Shown: positions 46,960-58,101 of the stretch, piece after piece | Layout: each line of letters begins with the position of its first letter | Numbering within the stretch: position 1 is the first letter of the stretch | Assembly: GCA_022495995.1 (NCBI GenBank) | Contig: JAFEMH010000983.1 | Location: forward strand, 62,001 to 126,000 | DNA from: Adenophora triphylla var. japonica | Lineage: Eukaryota; Streptophyta; Magnoliopsida; Asterales; Campanulaceae | Direction of reading: 5' to 3' | Length of the DNA: 64,000 bases | Notes under the pieces: model-generated | What the model was told of the DNA's origin: nothing | The model's database searches: none | The model's input: the letters and a program-made list of their open reading frames with translations, nothing else | Position numbers and translations under genes: made by a program

Positions 46960-49900
46960 TGTCAGCTTAACAGCTCTATCGGGTTAGTGATACTCTAACG
47001 ACTTCTAAGTCACTAACGAACTTCTTGATCCAAACCGCCTCCTTAGCCGCATCCGATGCCGCTATGTATTCGGCTTCGTTGTAGAATCAAGCAATGATGC
47101 TTTGCTTGGAACTCTTCCAACAAACGGCACCTCCATTTAGCATAAACACAAACCTGCATCGCGATCTATAGTCATCTTTGTCGGTTTGGAAGCTTGCATC
47201 CGTGTAACCCTTTACAACCGCATCATCTTCCATTCCTCCAAATACCAAGAATACATCCTTAGTCCTTCTCAAGTACTTAAGGATATTCTTGACTATCCAA
47301 TGGTTCTCACCAGATCGATCGGTATCTACTCGTTGCGCTTAGAGCGTACGAGACATCGGGTCTAGTACACAACATGGCATACATGATAGATCCAATTGCC
47401 GAAGCATATGGAATATCACTCATCCTCTTTCGCTCATCATTTGTCTTAGGACAATGAGTCTTGCTAAGAGTAATGCCATGTCCCATCGTAAGTTCCCTCT
47501 CTTAGAATTTTCCATGCGGAACCTTCTAAGGACCTTGTCAATATACGTACTTTGACTCAAACCAATCATCCTTCTTGATCTATCTCTATAGATCTTGATA
47601 CCAAGGATATAAGCCGCTTCACTCCATATCTTTCATTGAAAAACATTTTCCTAACCAAGACTTAACAGCCTCGAGTGTGAACATTGTTTCCAATGAGTAA
47701 TATGTCATCAACATACAATACCGTAAATAGCACTATGCTCCCACTTATCTTCTTGTATACACAAGGCTCATCTTCGTTTTTGATGAAGCCAAACTCTTTG
47801 ACCGATTCATCAAAACGTAGATTCCAAAGCTCCGGAAGCTTGCTTCAATCCATAAATGGATCTCTCGCAACTTACACACTTTGTTAGAACCTTTTGGATC
47901 GACAAACCCTTCAGCCGTATCATGTATACATCCTCAAGCAGGTTTCCGTTAAGAAACGCTGTTTTGACGTCCATTTGCCATATCTCATCGTCGTAATATG
48001 CGGCTATGGCTATTAAGATTCTAATAGACTTAAGCATTGCTACGGGCGAAAAGGTTTCATCATAGTCACCGCCATGAATCGCCTATACCCCTTAGCAACT
48101 AGCCTAGCCTTATAAGTATGTACCTTCCCATCCACGTCGGTTTTCTTTTTGAAAACCCACTTGCACCCTATGGTTTTTACACCTTCGGTGGATCAATCAA
48201 GTTCCAAACTTGATTGTCATACATGGATTTGATTTCGGATTCCATGGCTCCTAGCCACTTATCCGAATCACGAGTGGACATCGCCTCTTGATAGGAAGTA
48301 GGTTCATCATTCTCAATGATTTCTACTTGATTACTTTCCGTCATGAGAAATCCATATCTCTCAGGTTCGGATCGTATCCTATCCGATCTGCGAAGAACTT
48401 GTGTATCTTGAACCGGTTCCACAACAACTTGTGAACTTGGTTCCGTCTCTACTATCGGTTCCTTGTCATTTTCGGGTTCTTGAATTTCTTCAAGATCAAT
48501 TTTACTCCCACTAGTTTCTTTAGAGAGAAACTCTTTCTCTAGAAAGACACCATTTCGAGCAACAAACACTTTGTTCTCGGATTGGTTGTAAAATAGATAT
48601 CCTTTTGTTTCCTTAGGATAACCAACGAAAATGCATTTGTCGATTTAGGTGCAAGTTTATGTTCGTAAACTAATTTCTTTACATAAGCTTCACAACCCCA
48701 AATCTTCATGAAAGATAAGCTAGGCTTTCTTCCATACCACATCTCATGTGGGGTTTTAGGAGCCGATTTAGTAGGGACCTTATTAAGCGTGAAAGCATAT
48801 GCTTCAGCGCATGTCCCCAAAAGGAAATAGGAAGGTTAACTTGACTCATCATCGATCGAACCATATCTAATAGAGTTCGATTTCTCCTCTCGGATACACC
48901 ATTCCATTGTGGTGTTCCGGTGGAGTAAGTTCCAAACAATTCCACAACTTTTCGTATGATCGTCAAATTCTTGGCTTAAGTATTCACCACCTCGATCGGA
49001 TCGAATGGTCTTAATAGTTTTGCCAAGTTGATTTTGTACCTCATTTTGAAATATTCTAAATATCTCAAATGCTTCACTTTTGTACTTCATCGATAGACAT
49101 AGCCATATCTCGGAGAAGTCATCATGAACGCATGAAGTACCGAAATCCTCCCCTAGCAATGCTATTCATCGTCCACACACATCCGTATGTATGAGAGCCA
49201 ATAAATCACTAGCCCTTTCACTACTCTTAGTAAAAGGAGCTTTAGTCATCTTGCCCAATAAACAAGACTTCGCAAACATCATATGATTCAAAATCATATG
49301 AGTCTAAATATCCATCTTTGTGGAGTTTAGATACGCGTTTCTCGTTTATGTGACCAAGACGGCAATGCCATTTGTATGTGTTGTTCACATCATTTGGTTT
49401 AGATTTCTTACTAACATGATAAACATTCTCAACATTATTCTCAACATCCAAGACATAAAGGCCATTAAAAGAATGAGCAACACAATAAAGCATGTCATTC
49501 AAATAAATCGAAAATTTCTTATTCGCAATAAGAAAATTGTAACCCTCATTGTCTAAACATGAAATAGAAATAATGTTTCGCTCAAATCCGAACATAATAA
49601 CAGCTTATTTAAAACTAAAATTAATCCGCTAGGTAAAGTGACTTCGTAAGTCCCCACGGCCAATGCAAAGAACTCCTTGCTCCATTTCCAACCCGCAGAT
49701 CTACTTCACCCTCTTTGAGCGACCTTCTATTCTTAAGTCCCCGCACATTTAGACAAATGTGAGATCCACATCCGGTATCTAATACCCAAGAACTAGAAGT
49801 AGAAAGTAGAACATCTATCATATAGATACTCAAGTCGTGGCAATCACATTGCCCTTCTTCTTCACCCTTCCCGATAAGCTTTGCGCTACGCTTCCAATGC

Positions 49901-50700
49901 CCAGCCTCATTGCAATGGTAGCATACCGCATCCTTTTGGGATTTGGGTTGAGGCTTCTCAACAACGGCAACCTTTGCCTCCGCTTAGCAACTTTTGCTTT
50001 ACCCTTGTTTTTCTTGAACCCTTTTCCTTTGTTCACCATCAACACTTGATTGGTTTTCTTGGTGATATTGTTCTCCGCATTCTTTAGCATCCCATGCAAT
50101 TCAGACAGAGATTTATTCATCCCATTCATGTTATAATCTCGTAACAAACCGATTATAACTTTCGTGGAGCGAATGCAATATCATATCCGTAGCGCCTAAT
50201 CGGATAGGATATCCAAGCCTCTCAAGATGTTCGAGGTGACCCTTCATTTTCAACACATGAGGCCCAATAGGTTGTCCTTCAATCATCTTGCATGAATGAA
50301 GAGCCTTCATAGTGTCAAACCTTTCCCGACGTGCTTGCAATCGAACATTTCCTTTAAATGATTTCCCAAATCATAAGCTTCCATGTGTTCAAGGTCCTTC
50401 AAGGGCCTTACACATAGTAGCCAAGATCGTGCAACCAACATCTATAGAATCATCAACATGTTTCTTATGTTGGTCCCTTTCACTTTGGGTGCATTAGCAA
50501 AGCAGTTCGGGAGGAATGGGTCCATCGAGAATGTACAACTTCCTTTCTTGTTTGAGAACAATTCTCAAACAAATGGATCCAATCCACATAGTTGTTGCCA
50601 TTCTCTTCTAACTTGTCCTTCTCAAGGACTCGATCGCTGATAAATTCTCGATTAGTGTTAGCACCTATTGATCTACAAAGATATGCAACAAGATATAAAC
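46960..50700 (-). pseudogene. Copia gag-pol polyprotein, decayed
   Basis: In order on the minus strand: gag (50640-49840; IGPHVLKMKGHLEHLERLGYP-like) with a worn zinc knuckle; protease with VLDTGCGSHIC (about 49780); pre-integrase HCRLGHINEKRVSKLHKDGY (about 49330); integrase with IRSDRGGEYLSQEF (about 49010) and GTPQWNGVSERRNRT (about 48900); a connector with LRRSDRIRSEPERYG; RT with VKTAFLNGNLLEDVYM and RSIYGLKQAS (about 47950-47820) and a YVDD-type region further on; RNase H with VVKGYTDASFQTD (about 47200). Many single-base shifts and stops lie between these. It is inactive. Confidence 0.85.
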
Positions 50701-51624
50701 ATATATGAGCACCAATTTCATTTAAGAGATTAAATAATGTATTTCACAAATACTCCCACTAAATTATATAACCTTCATATACAAACATGCATAATATAAT
50801 TTAATAGGCTAAGATCCAACTTTAATTTAATTTTAAGTCGGCTATGGCACGACTGCTCAAAATTAAACTAAAAAGGTAGATAACATTTATCAATCATATC
50901 AACATATGACTCTTAGATCTTTTATGAGATTATAGACATCATATGTCACATGTTTCAATCTCATCTTATGCCTTAGGCCCAAAACTGTTTTGATAGCCTT
51001 ATTGAGTTCAACCATTTTAAACGTATAGCAATCACTATTTGCTCATCTTGATCATACAAAGATAGAATTAATGCACCTCGCTATGGCGAGCCCACATAAA
51101 ACTACCCGTGTACTCACAAGTGTTTAAAGTGGGTGGCATAAACAAACTCAAAATTTCAAAGAAGGTTCAATTTTTCATGTTTATCAATTAACATGGCATG
51201 GTTGATTCATGAAAAACTATATGAGCATAATTATGAACATGGAATGATACAACACAAGTCACATTTGGTTAGTAATTACTAGTACGCGGCCCACGTGCTC
51301 CAAGGTTATCCCACACTTCCATCGAAGTGCCTGTGGGGAAGGTTTTGGTGTCCAGCCCATATACCAAGTAATACTTCCCAAATATCCTAGATTAATCATA
51401 TTAATCATATTAATGAATTTAACATCCCTATGACCTAGATTAATCATATTAATCACATATTACAATTTCATAATCATGGTATATCACTATATACAATTAC
51501 TTCAAAAGTAAAACTCATATAATTTCACATTCTAAATCATATTCATCATGAAAATCCATATAATCACATTACACAATTATCATGATTATCTAACTAAACA
51601 TCATGAACGGGGCTCTGATACCAC

Positions 51625-53152
51625 TGTTGGGTTTCGAGGGTCCATGCGCAGCGGAAAATTGCAAATAACTCGAATACCCAAAGCCCTAGAATCGTTCTAG
51701 ATGAATAATTAAGAAGTATGAATTAGGTTACCAACCTTGATTGCCTTTGTCGTTGATATACGTGTTCCAACTCCGTATCAAGAGTTTGCAAGTCTTCAAT
51801 ATACGATTCTTGAATCACGAACAAGAGATCTTGAGAAGCGAAGATCCTCCACGAGTATCCACGCGTTGAACGAACCCTAGAACTCTTTCTAGGAGGATTG
51901 CTAGATCCTTTGATTGAAACACTTTCAATCTATGAAAAACTATGGAATTGGTGTGATGATTTTCAATTCCTAATTGAAAATTCTCTCAATTTTGTCTTTC
52001 TCAAAGCCTTAGGTTCGAACCGGTCGCTAGTGGTTCTTGAAGAAGAGTATTTATACTCTATAAATACTGCACCCTATTAAAACCCTTGAGAAAAACGGTT
52101 TCAAAGATTCAGGCACATGGGCGGTCGCCCACGGGACCCGGGCGGTCGCCCATCTCGTCCCGCAGCCAAAATCCTTCCTCCGAAACCCATCATGGGCGGC
52201 CGCCAGATCACATGGGCGGTCGCCTACGTGTGTCCGAAGGTTAAACCCTTATTTGAAAAACAACGTGGGCGGTCGCTCATGGTCACATGGGCGGTCGCCC
52301 ATGTGTCCGTACTCTAATGCCCGTTTTTCCAAACAAGATGGGCGGTCGCCCATTGCACCTTGGGCGGTCGCCTAACACACCGTAATTCCATAATTCCATT
52401 TTGTCAATTCGTTCGATGCGTGTGACCCCATAGGACTATATTATGTTGGCAATGAGTTCGATCACATCGATCCTCATAAGACATGAGCGGACTCTAGCAA
52501 GCCATCATGCCTACCCAAATAATATAATAACAAGTTCGTTTTTCCTACATAGAACATATCACAATCCCATTGTCACACGATGTTATATTGAACATGAGTC
52601 ATGGTCCACGTCAACTCATATCGTTCAATGCTTTCTCGTTACCAAGTAAATTGATTAATCGAATGATATTAATCATATTAATTCATTCGTAGTACGGCTA
52701 CGCACTACATCAATCTTACTCACGAGTGGCCAAGCAAACATCTCTCTTTACGAGGGACAAGTTTCCATCTTGACTTATCATTCTTCCCAACAAGAATCAT
52801 ATCATGCCAATGATAGCCCTTATTGTTGTCCGGTTAAAGACAACGTTAAACTATATCAAACATGATATTCATCGAGTGGAAGACGATGATAATCTCAGGT
52901 CAAAGGATATCAATGATATGACTATATGAGATTTATTTATGACATATGACCATGACATAAATCTCATAATGGGTCAAGTCCAGTACCTTGTTCTCTAACA
53001 AGTACCCATGAATCTAATGTGCATCTCTATGCATATAATCATCACATGATCATCCATTAGACTTCATACTAGTGCTTCATAAGTACTAGGGACACAATTA
53101 TTAATGTAAACATGCAAACACATATAATAATTAAAGAAACAATCTCATATAT
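51625..53152 (-). repeat. 5' LTR of the copia element, truncated
   Basis: Matches 45128-46708 but stops after catatataaa; the outermost ~57 bp (with the TGTTAGTGCC end) are missing. Next to it inside is the TGGTATCAGAGC primer site (minus strand, about 51613-51624). Confidence 0.88.
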
Positions 53153-53339
53153 AAACGGACTACTAACGACGAAGCGCCCCAAAGGAACCCAAGAATGGTC
53201 CTGGTGATCTCTGAGGAGACGAGCAAGAACCAGATTAAGAGCGCCATCTATCATTTGAAGAAGGCCCCGCACGTCCCCGTAGCGTAAGTTCCAAACGACG
53301 TCATAAGTTTCTTTTTTCCCTACGAGCTTCCAAACCCAA

Positions 53340-53940
53340 CCCACTAGCTCGTCAACAAACCTTAGTCATACCTGGTTTCATTGATAATTGTGAGTCACGG
53401 AGAATCTTGATTGACACGGAGCAGCCAAGGATATCCTATTTTACAATGTCTACCAACGAACGGGTCTACCTCGACGCCGCCTAAGTCCATACTTAGGTCG
53501 TCTGTAGGATTCACCAATCATCGGGTAGATGCGAAAGGTCAAATTAGCCTCTCGGTTGATATCTGAGAACACCCCTCGAGAACTATCAAGACCGTAACTT
53601 TCATTGTGATCGACGTCGTCGCCGATTATCATGCCATCCTCGCCGCCCAGTCGGGCCGGCTTTGGGCATCGTCGCCTCCGTTCCCCACCAACGAGTTAAA
53701 TTTCCTACACGTGCCGGAGTCGGATGCGTGTTGGGACGGCCCTGCAATTCCTGGAACACGTGCTAAAGGCGAAACGGACTATCGAAATCGACGACCCAAA
53801 TCACAATGTGAAGCTCTCAAAATCCATCAAAGAAACGACGACCTCGTACGCTAATGTCTCAACGATCAAGTGCGTCAAAGATAAAGCAACTTTGGACGAG
53901 GTATTCTTGAACGACCAAGCCGCGTAAGCACAACCTTTCG
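53340..53940 (+). pseudogene. Gypsy aspartic protease region, frameshifted
   Basis: Broken frames hold LVNKP, a protease active-site stretch reading ILIDT (about 53409) where one G appears lost just after DT, GFTNHRVDAKGQISL (about 53510) and IVIDVVADYHAIL (about 53610). The order and motifs match the Tat-type protease upstream of RT. The copia-linked deletion has removed sequence before it. Confidence 0.75.
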
Positions 53941-54039
53941 CCGCCCAAGAATCGGGGCCGACCTGGACAAGCTAATTGACGAGGGGGTTCCGGATCTGAC
54001 ACCGGAAGCGAGAAGAAAAATTAGGGGGATCGTCATTGA

Positions 54040-55610
54040 GTCCATGGATTTTAGGGACGACGCCCCCGAAATGAAGCCAGCAGACGAGCTACTCGAACTA
54101 GTCATCCACCCGCAGTATCCCGAGCGTAAAATAAAACCGGGGTCTCGGTGGCACCGAGGAGAGGGAAGAGATAATCTCCCTACTCAAACAAAACCTCGAC
54201 GTTTTCGCTTGGAGGGTAGAAGATATGAAAGGCATTAGAGAAGACGTGGCGCTCACAGCCGGGGTGAATCCTACTATGAAATTCAAGGAACAGAGGTGTC
54301 GTGTTTTTCAATCGAAAAGGAGGTTGCCATAAAGCAAGAGATCGAGAAATTGCTAAGTGTTGGAATAATCGTGAACGCCGGGTTCACAACCCGTTGGCCA
54401 ATGTGGTTCTCGTGAAGAAACCTAATGGGAAGTGGAGATTGTGCGTTGACTTCACCGATCTCGAACAGGCGTGTCCCAAAGACAAGTTATCCCCGCCAAG
54501 AATTGACAAGCTCGTCGATTCCGTGGGCCGGCCATACTACTCTAAGCTTTCTTGATGCCTACTCCGGCTATCACCAAATCAAGATGGCCGAGGAGGACAT
54601 TCCGAAACTTGACTTTTCAGGCGGCGGGGGGAACTTATGTGTACACGAAGATGCCTTTTGGGCTTAAAAACGCCGGCGCCACCTATCAAAGGATGATAAA
54701 TAAGGTGTTCAAAGACCAGATCGGCGATAATCTGGAAGCGTACGTCGATGATATGGTCGTCAAATCAAAAAAGAGGAAGCACGTCGAAGATCTAGCACAA
54801 ACATTCACCAACCTACGAGCCAACGACATGGTCCTCAACCCGGCCAAATGCGTTTTCGGAGTTGCTGCGGGCAAGTTCCTAGGATTTATGCTATCTCAGC
54901 GGGGGATTGAGGCCAACCCTGAGAAAATTAAGGCTTTGATGGATATGGCCGAGCCTACGAGCGTCAAAGAAGTTCAGCGTCTAAATGGACGAGTAGCGGC
55001 CTTGGGACGTTTTATCGCCAAGTCTGCTGAGAAATCACTCCCGTTTTTTAGAGCTCTCCGAGGTGCGAAAGACTTTCAATGGACGGACGAGTGTTCCCAA
55101 TCGTTCAAACAATTAAAAGAATATCTTGGCTCCCCACCACTCCTCCAGAGCCCCGTAGCAGGGGAGAACCTTTATGTTTATCTCTCGGCGAGTGATAAGG
55201 CTGTCGCCGCCGTATTGGTAAGGGAGGAGGGAGGAGCACAAAGGCCGGTTTATTACGTCAGCAAAGCTTTGTCAGATGTGGAAACCCGTTACTTTAATGC
55301 GGAAAAGATAGCTTACGCTCTCGTCATTACAGCACGAAAGCTACGAGCATACTTCTCCGCTCATCCCATCGTCGTATATACAAATGCCCCACTGCGCAAA
55401 ATCTTGCACCGTCCTGAAAGCTCTGGTCGTCTTCTCAACCGGAGTATCGAGCCGACCGAGTTTGATATAGAGTATAGGACGAGGAAGACCCTGCAAGCTC
55501 AATCATTCGCGTACTTCCCGGTTGAAACATCATTCACCTCGACGACGATCAAAGGAGGTCGCAGCCATCGAGCAAGGGGAAGGAGGTCATCAACAAAGAA
55601 ACGGCGTTAG
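54040..55610 (+). pseudogene. Gypsy reverse transcriptase and RNase H
   Basis: The approach region at 54060-54240 (LVIHPQYPERKIKPG) is followed by ANVVLVKKPNGKWRLCVDF (about 54395), SFLDAYSGYHQIKM across a frameshift near 54550, then a long open segment to 55610. That segment contains MPFGLKNAGATYQRMINKVF, AYVDDMVVKS (the YVDD catalytic box, about 54745), LGFMLSQRGIEANP, and the RNase H-like part with VYLSASDKAVAAVLVREE and YYVSKAL. The RT core is open but the N-terminal part needs frame changes, so it is a pseudogene. Confidence 0.88.
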
Positions 55611-56000
55611 TTCTCGCCCGTAGGATGTTGGAAAATCTTTTCCGACGGGTCGCCCACCAAGAGTCCGAGCGGAGCAGTGGATCGTTCTTGTCGAGCCGTA
55701 AAGCGGGACAATTTTTGAAGAGGTTCTCGAGGTTCAAGTTTCAAGCATCAAACAACCAGCCGAGTACGAGGCACTCATAGCACATTTGAGTATGCAAAGT
55801 GTTTTGGAGCCACAAAAATTGCAGCTTATTGTGATTCTCAATTGATCGTGAACCAAGTAAGAGGAGATTATCAGTCGTCGATTCCACCCTACGTAAGTAT
55901 CACCTATTGGTCGGAGAATTGATACAAGGTTTAGAATTTTGGGCCATTCGTGAGAATCGCTCGAGAAAACAACGAGCACGCCGACCTACTTTCAAAGCTA
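55611..56000 (+). pseudogene. Second RNase H-like domain of the gypsy element
   Basis: Broken frames read FKFQASNNQ then EALIAHLSMQ (about 55733-55795), then HADLLSKLATYQLP (about 55980). The F-ASNN-AEYEAL type motif is the additional RNase H typical of Tat-lineage elements. Several stops interrupt it. Confidence 0.72.
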
Positions 56001-56229
56001 GCTACGTACCAACTCCCCGAGGACGAGCACGGCCATCACTGCCTATTTGGATCACCAGCCTTATGAACGGGTGAAAATCCTTTGCATAGGAGACGGCCCA
56101 AAATGTTGGATCGACGAATTAAAGGCGTTCATTGAACGGGAGGAGTTGCCAACTGACGAGGTCTCGCAAGACAAGTAAAAAGGAAGTCACCGCATTCACG
56201 GCCGTCGAAGGAGAGCTCTGGCTGCACGA

Positions 56230-57334
56230 TCCATTACCCGGCCATTGTTAAAGTGCGTTCATCCGCACAAAGTCGTTCGATTCTTTGTTCGAAGTGCATC
56301 AAGGAGAATGTGGAGGCCACCCCGGGGCCCGTACACCGGCCGATAAAATCATAACCATGGGATACTACCGGCCCCACCTTCGTGAAGACGCTAAACGCCA
56401 GGAAAAGTGTGACACCTGCCAACGATTCGCCGATCTTCCCAAACTGCCTACGACTGAGCAAACCCCTGTCTTGGCCGCCTGGCCGTTTGATATGTGGGGT
56501 GTTGATTTGATCGGGCCTTTTCCGCCGGCCAAGGGAGGAGTCAAATATGTGATCGTAGCGGTTGATTACTTTTCAAAGTGGGTGGAGGCCAAGGCCTTGA
56601 ACAAGATTACGGAAAACAACGCCCTAAGCTTCATTCATGACTCAATTTGGTGTCGCTTCTAATCCCAAGGGTGATCGTTGCATAACGGCTTACAGTTTTC
56701 AAGGAAATTTGAGCAGGAATTGAACAGGATGGGCGTCAAACACTCCAAGTCATCCGTCGCCTACCCCCAAGGCAACGGGCAAGCTGAAGCCGCCAATAAG
56801 CTCGTCTTATCTGCCTTGTGCAAAAATCTGGAGGGAAGAGATACGAGATGGTTGGACGGACTACCCTCAGCTCTCTGGGCTGTCCGCACAACCACCCGGG
56901 GGCCTACGGGGGAAACCCCATTTGCCTTGGCTTATGGCTCAGAAGCCATGGCTCCCGCCGAACTCCAGCTGCCGACGGACCGAGTTGCTTTATACGAGGT
57001 AGAAAAGAACATCCACAACCGACAAGTCGACCTGGACCTCGTAGACGAACGGAGATTGGATGCCCAATTGAGGATGGAGAACTACAAGAAGAAAACCAAA
57101 GCTTATCACGACAAGAAGGTGAAGAGAAGGTTCTTTAAGGTCGGTGACCATGTACTAAGAAAGATTGAAGCAACGGGACTCAAAGCCCGTCAAAACAAAC
57201 TCTCCCCCAATTGGGAAGGACCATACATTGTCACAAGTGTGGTCAGAGAGGGAACCTATCGCCTTGCAAAGCCGAACGGCGAAAGTCTCAAGCATCCGTG
57301 GCACGCCAACCACCTAATGAAATACTACTTTTGA
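56230..57334 (+). pseudogene. Gypsy integrase
   Basis: Zinc-binding part HQGECGGHPGA...CDTCQRF (about 56297-56425), then the catalytic core with the first Asp in MWGVDLIGPFPP (about 56495). A stop or frameshift follows near 56660. The next segment reads LHNGLQF where the second catalytic Asp is normally in a DNG motif; here it is His (about 56677). The Glu is kept in QGNGQAEAANK (about 56772). The C-terminal part keeps GDHVLRK and LSPNWEGPYIV and ends KYYF. The lost Asp and the break make it inactive. Confidence 0.88.
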
Positions 57335-58101
57335 GGTCGTCGACGACATCTAGCTCCCTTAAGGCGCCTACCTTGTGTTTCCTTATGTAATTTTGTGAAA
57401 GTTCGAAGTTTTTGAGAAACTGTAAGGGATACCTATAAATCCCGGTAGCTCGTTGTTTACTATAAAGTTATTTATGAAAGATCGTCGCTTTGTTGATTTT
57501 CTACTACACAAACCCTAGCACTTTAACCAAGTATAAAGGTTAGACGAAGCCAGACTTCGCCGAATACATTTACTTTAACCAAGTATAAAGGTTAGACGAA
57601 GCCAGACTTCGTCGAATACATCTACTTTAACCAAGTATAAAGGCTAGACGTAGCCAGACTTCGTCGATCGCTATAACGGTATAGATGACTCGTCTATAGA
57701 ATTTTGTCTACGAACAAAAAGTCTATTAACTTTCATACTATTCCTACGAGCCATTGAGAAGTTGAGAAAACACAAGTTTGAACAAAGGTCGACCATATTA
57801 GGACGACCCACATTCTGGTCGTCACTAACGACGACCAATCATACTTGTCCTCAAACTTACTCGTCCAATAGGTTATCACATGCTATCTATGTTAACAAAG
57901 ATTGACAAACAGAATACAAAGGCATTAAATAACTTAAGCATAAAACAAACATTGTACGACCCCCTCTAAACAACGAGGAAACAGGTCAAGCTACATTACA
58001 AAATTAAAAATTGTCTTGAGATAATTTTTTTGAAACCACCACCATAAAAAAAATCAACATTGTTTGAGACAGTACGAACGATCTCCTAAAAAATCAAATG
58101 A
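57335..58101. other. Non-coding spacer between integrase and the antisense ORF
   Basis: About 770 bp where sense and antisense coding parts of the gypsy element converge. It contains the tandem repeat at 57520-57672. Terminators for both transcripts could lie here. Confidence 0.55.
57520..57672. repeat. Three tandem ~59-bp units in the gypsy spacer
   Basis: Units contain ctttaaccaagtataaaggt, tagacgaagccagacttcg and cgaatacat. Each has an internal inverted pair (cgaagc-cagacttcg). The third unit is slightly diverged. Confidence 0.85.

Larger units (their letters stand above)
45128..53152 (-). mobile_element. Ty1/copia element nested in the gypsy element, 5' end truncated
   Basis: Direct repeats at 45128-46708 and 51625-53152 share tgttgggtttcgagggtcc onwards. 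The minus strand is coding. The primer site beside the right LTR reads TGGTATCAGAGC (initiator-Met). A CAAGTGGGAGGCTTG purine tract sits beside the left LTR. The right LTR lacks about 57 bp present at the outer end of the left one, and no target duplication remains, so a deletion removed the end of the element and adjoining gypsy gag-pol. Gag, protease, integrase, RT and RNase H regions are all present but riddled with stops. Confidence 0.9.
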
